A stretch of 11,897 bases of DNA from JAPLKX01 sp035530195 (GCA_035530195.1 DATKVG010000080.1:1-11897); one strand, 5' to 3'. Shown: positions 1-6,120, counted from the first letter of the stretch. Program-made: numbers and translations. The notes: generated from the sequence alone by a model not told the origin.

Positions 1-19
1 CGCAATCTTCGCTGGCCAT
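1..19 (-). CDS. possible 5' end of a minus-strand gene leaving the window
   Basis: An ATG on the minus strand at 19-17 is followed by six open codons (M-A-S-E-D-C) before the edge. A GGGGA Shine-Dalgarno-like run sits about 7 nt upstream. A minus-strand promoter-like signal lies near 200-228. Only 19 bases are visible, so no product can be named, and this may be a chance ATG. Confidence 0.2.
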
Positions 20-178
20 GTTGATGTCCCCGAACCGATAACCGCACCTACGCGCCAGCGCTCAGACCAGTGTAATAGACAAGCCCAGCGTTTTCAACGG
101 CAGCGCCCGACCCGAGGTCCACCAGGGGCCGGATTCCGACCTCGAGTCTTTTCCCCGCAAATCTTTTCTGCGCCTCTC

Positions 179-219
179 TTGGCGCTATATTTTCTCAGAA
201 TCATCATCTCTAGCGCCAA
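179..219. repeat. perfect 9-bp inverted repeat with 23-nt spacer
   Basis: TTGGCGCTA at 179-187 is exactly complementary to TAGCGCCAA at 211-219, with 23 nt between. The arm centres are 32 bp apart, about three helical turns, which suits two protein half-sites or a hairpin with a large loop. The arms flank the -10-like hexamer of the minus-strand promoter candidate at 200-228. Confidence 0.6.
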
Positions 220-228
220 ATCTGTCAA
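200..228 (-). promoter_or_regulatory. candidate minus-strand sigma70 promoter
   Basis: On the minus strand a perfect TTGACA (228-223) is followed by 17 nt and GATGAT (205-200), which matches four of six -10 bases. It points toward the left edge, where an ATG with a GGGGA motif lies at 19-17. The leader would be about 175 nt. The inverted repeat arms at 179-187 and 211-219 lie just downstream of the -10 and within the spacer. Confidence 0.35.
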
Positions 229-290
229 CTGAATCACCCCTGTTTCGCGAATTTCGGCCGGGTTTCGCCTGTGTTTCCGGGTCAAAACGT

Positions 291-328
291 GCACCAACTT
301 GGCTATATAAAACAGAGGGTGTTGGTGC
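291..328. repeat. perfect 8-bp inverted repeat with 22-nt AT-rich spacer
   Basis: GCACCAAC (291-298) is exactly complementary to GTTGGTGC (321-328). The 22-nt spacer contains the run CTATATAAAAC. The geometry is close to that of the inverted repeat at 179-219, but the arm sequence is unrelated. It could be an operator pair or a cruciform. No convincing -35 goes with the TATATA run on either strand. Confidence 0.5.
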
Positions 329-425
329 GGATGCGCGAGGTGTGGTTGAGACGAGGACGTAACCGGGAGGCGCGGGATTGAATCGTGTTGGCTGTGTCAA
401 AAACGGGTGTGGGTGGTTGGCATAT

Positions 426-473
426 GCGCGGCGGGGACGCCGCGTTTACGAGGAGTGCAGGCGGGACGCCCGC
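426..473. repeat. pair of GC-rich intergenic hairpins
   Basis: CGCGGCG (427-433), loop GGGA and CGCCGCG (438-444) form a perfect 7-bp stem. GCAGGCG (457-463), loop GGA and CGCCCGC (467-473) form a second stem with one A-C mismatch. Both share the core GGCG-GGA-CGCC. They look like two copies of a REP-like palindromic intergenic unit. No T-run follows, so they are not typical terminators. Confidence 0.5.
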
Positions 474-618
474 ACCACAATTGGAGGCTTATATGGTTGC
501 GACGAGTTTGGCGATTTCGTCGCCGATTTTGGTGGTTGAGTATCCGGCTTGCTGGATTTTTTTTACGCGCGTGTGGGGATGGGGCGGGTGGCCCCCATTC
601 TTAGTTGAGTGCCCGAGC

Positions 619-647
619 TTGACAGCCATGGAATAGCGGCCCATAAT
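619..647 (+). promoter_or_regulatory. strong sigma70-type promoter of the TetR-Rnk gene
   Basis: A perfect TTGACA (619-624) is separated by exactly 17 nt from CATAAT (642-647), a five-of-six match to the -10. Transcription should start near 653-656, immediately before the operator-like cluster at 656-678. The leader before the ATG at 701 would be about 47 nt. This is the best promoter match in the window and points directly at the regulator gene. Confidence 0.75.
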
Positions 648-655
648 GAATATGC

Positions 656-678
656 GTTCAGTTTTGAACACATGTTCA
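656..678. promoter_or_regulatory. operator-like cluster of three alternating half-sites
   Basis: GTTCA (656-660), TGAAC (665-669) and GTTCA (674-678) alternate in orientation. The right pair forms the palindrome TGAACA-CA-TGTTCA (665-678) with perfect 6-bp arms. The left pair forms GTTCA-GTTT-TGAAC (656-669). The cluster starts at the predicted transcription start, where bound TetR-type dimers usually block transcription. It is the likely site of autoregulation by the gene at 701. The two same-orientation half-sites are 18 bp apart. Confidence 0.6.
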
Positions 679-700
679 CACGTCGACGGGGTTGGACAGC

Positions 701-1777
701 ATGTTACCGGGCCGTAGAACCAAGGCAGGGGCGAGGAACCGGGATGCGTCTTTGGATACGGTGATTCTTGATGCGGCGGAACACGTGTTTGGGTGGAAGG
801 GCTATCAGCGGACGACGATGGAGGCGATAGCACGGGAAGCGGGGATCTCGGTTGGAACTCTGTACAATTCGTTCAAGAGCAAAGAGGATCTGTATGGGCA
901 GGTTGCTGAACGAATTGGCCGGTCTCTCATAAGTCGGATCCAGCCGTTGCTCCACAGCAAGGATCCCGAGGAAGCGGTGTTGGACGTCGTCCGACTGCGT
1001 TTGTGCAACTACGTGAATGACCGTCTTTTCTTCCTGCCGTTTTGTTTTCCAGCCTACCTGGGTGTGGAGCCGGAACCGGCACGTCTTGGGACCGAGGTAA
1101 ACCAACTCCATCAACAATATGTGGATCTAGTCGAGAAAGTGTTTGCGCGCTGTTTCGCACGGACTGGGCAAAAGCCGACTCCGGGGATGAAGATGGCGGC
1201 TAGTCTTGAGGGGATGATAACGGCCTTCATGGGGTATTGGTCCGGGGCGCTGCAATCGGACAATCTGGCCAAGGTCGCCCGCCACATGAAGACCGTATTG
1301 CTTCACGGGGTGGGTCCCCCGCTCGAGCCGGCTCAGGACGCTGAAACGACCGCCGCGGCGGGGTCTCGCACAATCTATATAAGCCGCTATGACTTAGATC
1401 GACTCAGAGAGCTGCTTGACGTCGTGCGTGCCTTCGGTAAGAAGGACTGTCAGGACGACGCCGACGCGCTGGCCGAAGAGTTGAAGCACGCCCGGGTGAC
1501 AAATCCTCGGGAAGTGCCGCCGGATATAGTCACGATGAATTCCAGAGTACGCGTGGTGAATCTTGGTACTGGTGTGGACCGAGTTTACACCCTGGTCTTT
1601 CCCCGGGATGCCGCCTTGGCAGGCGACAACGTCTCGATTTTGAATGCGTTCGGAACCGCGATGTTTGGGCGACGATTGGGTGATGTGTTCTTACTGGGCT
1701 CCGGCCAGGATGCCCTGATGTACCGGATAGGGCAAATATTGTATCAGCCGGAGGCCGCAGGGGATTATCACCTGTAA
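701..1777 (+). CDS. TetR-family transcriptional regulator fused to a C-terminal Rnk domain
   Basis: The protein has 358 residues, against about 200 for a usual TetR regulator. Residues ~15-65 form the TetR DNA-binding domain, with the helix-turn-helix at 38-64 (TTMEAIAREAGISVGTLYNS). Residues ~75-205 look like a TetR ligand and dimer domain. After an Ala/Thr/Glu-rich linker (~208-222), residues ~223-358 match E. coli Rnk nearly end to end: VTMNSRV in the middle and YQPEAAGDYHL at the C terminus. Rnk is a GreA/GreB-like protein known to bind RNA polymerase. I infer a promoter-specific factor that can touch polymerase. The ATG at 701 is preferred because GGGG (688-691) lies 9 nt upstream; an in-frame TTG at 692 abuts that motif. 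The promoter and operator cluster lie directly upstream, and pntAA begins 79 bp downstream. The ligand is unknown. The reading frame runs unbroken through both domains, so the fusion is not an obvious frameshift artefact. Confidence 0.9.
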   Translation: MLPGRRTKAGARNRDASLDTVILDAAEHVFGWKGYQRTTMEAIAREAGISVGTLYNSFKSKEDLYGQVAERIGRSLISRIQPLLHSKDPEEAVLDVVRLRLCNYVNDRLFFLPFCFPAYLGVEPEPARLGTEVNQLHQQYVDLVEKVFARCFARTGQKPTPGMKMAASLEGMITAFMGYWSGALQSDNLAKVARHMKTVLLHGVGPPLEPAQDAETTAAAGSRTIYISRYDLDRLRELLDVVRAFGKKDCQDDADALAEELKHARVTNPREVPPDIVTMNSRVRVVNLGTGVDRVYTLVFPRDAALAGDNVSILNAFGTAMFGRRLGDVFLLGSGQDALMYRIGQILYQPEAAGDYHL

Positions 1778-1788
1778 TCGAGTTCAGA

Positions 1789-1806
1789 CAGCCCGGTGTC
1801 GGGCTG
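1789..1806 (+). other. hairpin between the regulator and pntAA
   Basis: CAGCCCG (1789-1795), loop GTGT and CGGGCTG (1800-1806) form a perfect 7-bp stem just after the regulator stop codon. No T-run follows, so a strong intrinsic terminator is unlikely. It could be a processing site or a weak attenuator that sets expression of pnt relative to the regulator. I see no separate promoter for pntAA in the 79-bp gap. Confidence 0.45.
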
Positions 1807-1856
1807 GAGACGACACGATGTCTGCTGTGTGCGTTAAGTAGGGAGGATTGCAGAGC

Positions 1857-3062
1857 ATGGTATTTAAAGGCCTGACCCTCGGGGTTCCCAGGGAAATCAT
1901 GGAACACGAGTTCCGGGTTTCCGCCATTCCCGAGACCGTAGCGAAGTTCATCGCTCAAGGGGCACGCGTGCTTGTCGAGACCGGGGCGGGCACTGCCGCC
2001 CATCATTATGACGACATATACCGGAACGCCGGGGCCGAGATCGTGGCAGACAGTGCCACGGTGTTTGAACGGTCTGACATCATCTTGAAGGTTAAAGAGC
2101 CTCAATTCGACACCCGGAAAAACCGCCACGAGGTAACGATGATGAAGCGGGGCCAGGCGATTGTGGCGTTTCTCCATCCGGCATCGCCGGCCAACCATCA
2201 GATGGTGCGGGACCTCGCCGCCAAGGGTGTGGTGAGCTTCACGTTGGATGGCGTGCCCCGGCTTACCAATGCACAGCCCATGGATGCCCTGACTTCCATG
2301 AGCACGGTTGCCGGGTACAAGGGCGTCATCATGGCCGCGGATCAGTTGGGCTGCTTCATGCCGCTGACAAACACCGCTGTCGGAATGGTGTCTCCCGCGC
2401 AAGTTTTCGTTGTGGGAGCGGGCGTTGCGGGTCTTCAGGCGTTGGCTACGGCGAAACGGCTGGGCTCGGTCAATTTCGCGGCAGACATCCGTCCTGAGGC
2501 CATGGAACAGGCGAAGAGTCTTCGCGCCCAGATCGTCGAGACCGGCGTCCCTGCCCACGTCGCCACAGGAACAGACGGCTACGCCAAGGCACTGCCGCGA
2601 GAGTGGCTCTTGCGGGAACAGGAAGCCATCCAGAAGACCGTGTGCCAATCGGACGTCGTGATTCTGTCTGCACTCGTGCCCGGACGCATTGCTCCGGTGC
2701 TTGTATCCGAAGAGATGGTCCGGGGCATGAAACCAGGCTCCGTAATTGTCGACATCGCCATTGACCAGGGGGGTAACTGCGCGCTTACGAAACCTGGCTG
2801 CACCGACGTCAACCATGCCGTGACCATCATCGGGGCCAAGAACATTCCGGGGTACGTTCCGCAAAGCGCGTCGTGGCTTTTTGCGCACAATCTCTACAAT
2901 TTCGTTTTGTATCTAGTTTGCGATGGCGTGGTTCGCGCCGACCGTACCGACGAGATCATTGGCCCGACATTGGTGACGCTAAATGGCGAAGTGGTGCACG
3001 CCGGAGCGCTGGAAGCCATGGCACAGTGCTCTGAAAAGAAAGGGGCGACTTCTTGCACTTAG
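1857..3062 (+). CDS. pntAA: NAD(P) transhydrogenase subunit alpha 1, NAD(H)-binding domain (PntAA)
   Basis: This is the soluble domain I of proton-translocating transhydrogenase, which binds NAD(H) and exchanges hydride with NADP(H) on PntB. It has 401 residues and no membrane segment, as expected for the split-alpha form. The Rossmann motif GAGVAG is at 187-192, followed by an acidic residue at the end of the next strand (ADIRPEAMEQ). The loop VPRLTNAQPMD carries R135, Q140 and D143 with the same spacing as the essential R127/Q132/D135 of the Rhodospirillum rubrum protein. AGYKGVIMAA follows as in the family. The ATG at 1857 is chosen because GGGAGG (1841-1846) lies 10 nt upstream; the in-frame TTG at 1848 abuts it. 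The 3' end overlaps the pntAB start by 10 bp, which suggests translational coupling. Confidence 0.95.
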   Translation: MVFKGLTLGVPREIMEHEFRVSAIPETVAKFIAQGARVLVETGAGTAAHHYDDIYRNAGAEIVADSATVFERSDIILKVKEPQFDTRKNRHEVTMMKRGQAIVAFLHPASPANHQMVRDLAAKGVVSFTLDGVPRLTNAQPMDALTSMSTVAGYKGVIMAADQLGCFMPLTNTAVGMVSPAQVFVVGAGVAGLQALATAKRLGSVNFAADIRPEAMEQAKSLRAQIVETGVPAHVATGTDGYAKALPREWLLREQEAIQKTVCQSDVVILSALVPGRIAPVLVSEEMVRGMKPGSVIVDIAIDQGGNCALTKPGCTDVNHAVTIIGAKNIPGYVPQSASWLFAHNLYNFVLYLVCDGVVRADRTDEIIGPTLVTLNGEVVHAGALEAMAQCSEKKGATSCT

Positions 3063-3331
3063 CCGTACTCCTCACCGTGTTCATCCTGTCTTCGGTGGTT
3101 GGTTATCGAATCATCCGCCAAGTGCCGCCGCTGTTGCACACCCCCCTGATGTCCGGTATGAACGCCATCTCCGGTGTGACCGTGTTGGGCGCGCTGGCCG
3201 CAACGGCCGCGGCACTCACCACGGGCAGCCGTGTCCTCGGCGCCGCGGCCATTGTGCTCGCCACGATCAACGTCGTGGGAGGCTTCACCGTCACGGATCG
3301 AATGCTCAAAATGTTCCGATCCAACCGCTAA
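3053..3331 (+). CDS. pntAB: NAD(P) transhydrogenase subunit alpha 2, membrane segment (PntAB)
   Basis: A 92-residue integral membrane protein forms the alpha part of the proton channel (domain II). It has three hydrophobic stretches (about 2-20, 34-56 and 58-80). The conserved segment LLHTPLMSGMNAISG spans residues 27-41. H29 there matches the membrane His that is functionally important in the Thermus thermophilus enzyme. VVGGFTVTDRMLKMF near the C terminus is also typical. Translation probably begins at the TTG at 3053, within the end of pntAA. A GGGG run lies about 8 nt upstream, and no ATG would keep the first membrane helix. The product should assemble with PntAA and PntB. Confidence 0.9.
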   Translation: MHLAVLLTVFILSSVVGYRIIRQVPPLLHTPLMSGMNAISGVTVLGALAATAAALTTGSRVLGAAAIVLATINVVGGFTVTDRMLKMFRSNR

Positions 3332-3350
3332 GAGAGAGGTTGTGCCTGGC

Positions 3351-4841
3351 ATGGATGTCGTGGTGGAGGTTTCCCTGGCGGTAGCCATCCTTTTGGGAAT
3401 TCGGCTGATGGGTGCGCCGGAAACGGCTGTTCGAGGCAATCGTCTGGCGGCCTCGAGTCTTCTGGTGGCGATTCTTCTGGTTCTCTGGCGCAACACCGTT
3501 CTGACGCTGCCAATTGGTCTGGCTTCCCTTGCGGTTGGCGGTGTTCTTGGCCTGGTCCTCGCGTTCCGAGTGACCATGCTCCAGATGCCGCAGATGGTGG
3601 CGCTGCTGAACGGACTAGGCGGCGCCGCATCCATGCTGACGGCTTTCGTTGCTGTTGCCGGCAGGGACGAGTCAATCAACCTTGCTAGCCATGTCACCGC
3701 AGGACTGGCTGTCGCCGTGGGCGGCATGACGTTGAGCGGCAGCTTCATTGCAGCCGCCAAGTTGCATCGGCTCCTCCCCCAGAAACCCATTCACTTGCGG
3801 GGAAACCGTCTCATAACGTCCACGCTCCTCTTCCTGGTGTTCCTGCTGATCCTCCTTGGATCTCGCTACGCTGGACCTGAAACGGCCCTCTGGTTGCTGC
3901 TTGTTGCCGCATGTGCCCTGGCCTTCGGGACGCTCTTTACACTTCCCGTAGGCGGCGCAGACATGCCGATTACGATATCGCTGCTCAATTCAATGTCTGG
4001 AGTAGCGGCAAGTATCTGCGGGTTCGTGGTGGATGATGCCCTCCTGGTGGCGGCCGGCGCTATTGTCGGGGCGGCGGGGCTGATTCTGACGCGGGTCATG
4101 TGCGCGGCCATGAACCGCTCGCTCCTTCAGGTTCTAACGGGAGCTACCGTAGCATCGGCGAACACCCCCGACTCTGCTACGACGTCTTCCCACCAATCCT
4201 CTCCCCAGGAGGACGATCCTGGCCCGGTTGAACGCGGCAAGCCGGTCACGTTCGATCCTGTGGAAAGTCTCCTCGAAGCGCAAAGCGTCGTCATTGTCCC
4301 GGGATACGGGATGGCGCTCGGCGAGGCAGAGACCCAAGTTCGAGACCTGTACGACGTGCTCGAGCGCCGGGGCAAGGACGTGAAATTCGCCATCCATCCC
4401 GTGGCCGGCCGCATGCCCGGCCACATGACCGTACTGCTCGCCGACGTGGATATCCCCTATGACAGGCTGGTTCAACTTGAGACGATTAACCCCGAGTTTC
4501 CGCGGACCGACGTGGTGCTCATCGTCGGTGCATGCGACGTGGTAAACCCCGCCGCCATTACGGCAAAAGGAACGCCCATATACGGCATGCCCATTCTGCA
4601 TGCGCATGAGGCCAAACGAGTCATCATCTGCAATGCAGACACGCAGCCCGGGTATTCCGGGATCGAGAACCCCTTGTACAAACGGGACAATGTGGTTCTA
4701 CTCCTTGGCAATGCCGCCTCCACCCTCGAAAAACTGATCAACGAGTTGACCTTGCGCATTTCAGCACAGAACGACGCTGCCGGCCAAATGGACTCCATCA
4801 AGAACAAAAGGGCAAACGCGCACCAACCATTATGGCCGTAA
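3351..4841 (+). CDS. pntB: NAD(P) transhydrogenase subunit beta (PntB) with divergent NADP(H)-binding loop
   Basis: The 496-residue protein is longer than E. coli PntB (462). Residues 1-~262 form the multi-helix membrane domain. A hydrophilic Ser/Asp/Pro-rich linker spans about 264-300. Domain III follows, with VPGYGMALGEAE (GYGM at 318-321), HPVAGRMPGHM and GACDVVNPAA, all diagnostic of PntB. Two key positions differ from E. coli. The membrane His91 position is N87 (MPQMVALLN). The Lys-Arg-Ser that contacts the NADP 2'-phosphate is replaced by N428-A429-D430 (CNADTQPGYSG). PntAB keeps its own membrane His. The ATG at 3351 has GAGAGG about 11 nt upstream; the GTG at 3342 is in frame but only 2 nt from that motif. 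The gene starts 19 bp after pntAB. Its identity as PntB is secure, but NADP specificity is uncertain. Confidence 0.95.
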   Translation: MDVVVEVSLAVAILLGIRLMGAPETAVRGNRLAASSLLVAILLVLWRNTVLTLPIGLASLAVGGVLGLVLAFRVTMLQMPQMVALLNGLGGAASMLTAFVAVAGRDESINLASHVTAGLAVAVGGMTLSGSFIAAAKLHRLLPQKPIHLRGNRLITSTLLFLVFLLILLGSRYAGPETALWLLLVAACALAFGTLFTLPVGGADMPITISLLNSMSGVAASICGFVVDDALLVAAGAIVGAAGLILTRVMCAAMNRSLLQVLTGATVASANTPDSATTSSHQSSPQEDDPGPVERGKPVTFDPVESLLEAQSVVIVPGYGMALGEAETQVRDLYDVLERRGKDVKFAIHPVAGRMPGHMTVLLADVDIPYDRLVQLETINPEFPRTDVVLIVGACDVVNPAAITAKGTPIYGMPILHAHEAKRVIICNADTQPGYSGIENPLYKRDNVVLLLGNAASTLEKLINELTLRISAQNDAAGQMDSIKNKRANAHQPLWP

Positions 4842-4919
4842 AAGATTATTGGCGGATTCCGCGAAGATGGAGTGGACGGGAGCAAATCCGGTGCCAAGAA
4901 GCGCGGAAGGCGGAAGCGG

Positions 4920-6050
4920 TCAGGCGGAGCCGGGAACGCGCAAGGTGACGCGGGTGCCCATGCCGGGCGCGGTTTCTATGTCCATGTGGCCTCCGACGAG
5001 GCCGAATCGTTCCAGTATGCTGAACAGGCCGAACCCGGCGCCGCCACTTCGATCCTGTGCGGATTTTGGGTCGAACCCGGCGCCGGTATCTTCGACGGTG
5101 ACGGTGATTTCATCGTTGGGCGTCTTCTGGACAAGGACGGTGGCCTCGTCGATCTGGGCATGTTTGACGACATTAAACAGCAGCTCGCGCACCGCCTCGA
5201 ACAGGAGGATCCGAATATCTTCGCTGTCGGGTTCGGCTTCTTCGTTGGCGTCGACGGCGGTGGTCAGCCCGTGTTTTTCGCGCATCCATCCGGCGAGCCA
5301 CTCGAGCGCGGGCACGAGGCCGGCGTCGTACAGGATGGGCGGGCTAAGCTCGATCGTGAGCACGCGGGACGCCTTGATAGATTCGTCGAGGAGTTCGTCG
5401 ACCTGGTCGACGGCATCGAGCTGTTCTTCGCCGGAGGTGCGGCTGCGGAGCGCGCCGACGCGGAACTTGGCCGCAATAAGCAGTTGCTGGAGTTCGTCGT
5501 GGAGCATCTGGGCGAACCTGCGCCGCTGCCGCTGCTCGGACTGGGTCAGCTCGTTGGCGAGTGCGCGCAACTGGCTGGCCCGCTCTTCGGCCATGGCGGT
5601 TCGCTCGGCGACGCGCTGTTCGAGGGTTTCGTTAAGTTCCCGGAGTTGTTCCTCGGCGCGTTTTCGCTCGATGGCGTAGCGGATAGCGCGGGCGATCGTG
5701 CGCTGATCGACGTGGCCCTTGATAAGATAGTCCTGTACGCCCATCCGGACGGCTTCGATGCCGGTTTCTTCGTCATCCAGGCCCGTGAGGACGACAATGG
5801 GCGTCCGCGGGGCGCCTTCCTGGGCGCGGCGCACGGTTTTCAAACCGCTACTGCCGGGCAGCGAGAGATCGAGGAGCAGGATGTCGTATGGGCTCTGCCC
5901 TTTCGCGCAGGCCTGCAACCGGCTGATGCCCTCATCGAGGCTTTCGAGATGTGTGAGGTTGAATTTGGCGGTTCCTGCTTCGCGCAGATGTTCCTGGAGG
6001 AGGCGGGCGTCCCCGGGGTTGTCCTCGATGAGGAGGATCTCGATCGGCAT
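4920..6050 (-). CDS. hybrid sensor: N-terminal response-regulator receiver plus HisKA_3-type histidine kinase
   Basis: The protein has 376 residues, no membrane segment and no signal peptide. Residues 1-~125 form a receiver domain with the acidic pocket E9-D10, phospho-acceptor D61 (DILLLDLSLPG), T89 and K111. A coiled coil (~128-175) joins it to a HisKA_3 dimerisation domain with phospho-His H184 in RRRFAQMLHDELQQ. The ATPase domain follows, with the N box at 285-299 (RELLFNVVKHAQ), DTGAGFD at 321-327 and a Gly-rich lid at about 337-342. The receiver probably takes phosphate from another kinase and gates this one. No separate response regulator is in the window, so the output partner is unknown. 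The ATG at 6050 is chosen for AAGGGA about 10 nt upstream. The gene converges on pntB, whose stop lies 78 bp beyond the end of this gene. Confidence 0.88.
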   Translation of the reverse strand: MPIEILLIEDNPGDARLLQEHLREAGTAKFNLTHLESLDEGISRLQACAKGQSPYDILLLDLSLPGSSGLKTVRRAQEGAPRTPIVVLTGLDDEETGIEAVRMGVQDYLIKGHVDQRTIARAIRYAIERKRAEEQLRELNETLEQRVAERTAMAEERASQLRALANELTQSEQRQRRRFAQMLHDELQQLLIAAKFRVGALRSRTSGEEQLDAVDQVDELLDESIKASRVLTIELSPPILYDAGLVPALEWLAGWMREKHGLTTAVDANEEAEPDSEDIRILLFEAVRELLFNVVKHAQIDEATVLVQKTPNDEITVTVEDTGAGFDPKSAQDRSGGAGFGLFSILERFGLVGGHMDIETAPGMGTRVTLRVPGSA

Positions 6051-6091
6051 AGGGCAAAGTTCCCTTTGTAGGAATAACATCAAATATAGCT

Positions 6092-6120
6092 ATTATACAT
6101 CTATATGTCGAAGATGTCTT
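6092..6120 (-). promoter_or_regulatory. promoter of the receiver-histidine kinase gene
   Basis: On the minus strand AAGACA (6120-6115), 17 nt and a perfect TATAAT (6097-6092) form a good sigma70-type promoter. Transcription would start near 6085, with a leader of about 35 nt before the ATG at 6050. The promoter lies across the last codons of the upstream minus-strand frame ending at 6101, so the kinase can be transcribed separately. Confidence 0.6.

Larger units (their letters stand above)
20..618. other. long intergenic region without a supported gene
   Basis: No reading frame here has a start, a Shine-Dalgarno sequence and a recognisable protein together. The stretch holds two perfect spaced inverted repeats (179-219 and 291-328), a minus-strand promoter-like pair (200-228) and two GC hairpins (426-473). 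From about 320 to 600 the plus strand is strongly rich in G and T. A short minus-strand reading frame ending at 489 looks protein-like but has no credible start. Confidence 0.6.

Noticed and set aside
94..400. Minus-strand frames of about 70 residues in the left intergenic region
   Set aside because: No domain, low-complexity sequence, and they overlap each other. The first one contains the minus-strand promoter-like signal within it.
1789..1806. Intrinsic terminator separating the regulator from pntAA
   Set aside because: The stem is perfect but no T-run follows, so it is listed only as a hairpin.
1530..2888. 452-residue minus-strand open frame opposite pntAA and the regulator
   Set aside because: It lies antisense to secure Rnk and PntAA coding sequence, is rich in His/Arg as expected of a shadow frame, and has no recognisable domain.
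3059..3790. 243-residue minus-strand frame opposite pntAB/pntB
   Set aside because: Composition is Arg/Thr/Ala-rich shadow, and it covers two strongly supported membrane-protein genes.
4842..4919. Terminator between convergent pntB and the kinase gene
   Set aside because: I could not find a stable stem with a T-run on either strand in these 78 bases.
4872..6071. 399-residue plus-strand open frame opposite the kinase gene
   Set aside because: Shadow of the receiver-kinase gene. The minus strand has complete receiver, HisKA_3 and ATPase motifs, while this frame is repetitive Gly/Asp/Phe sequence.
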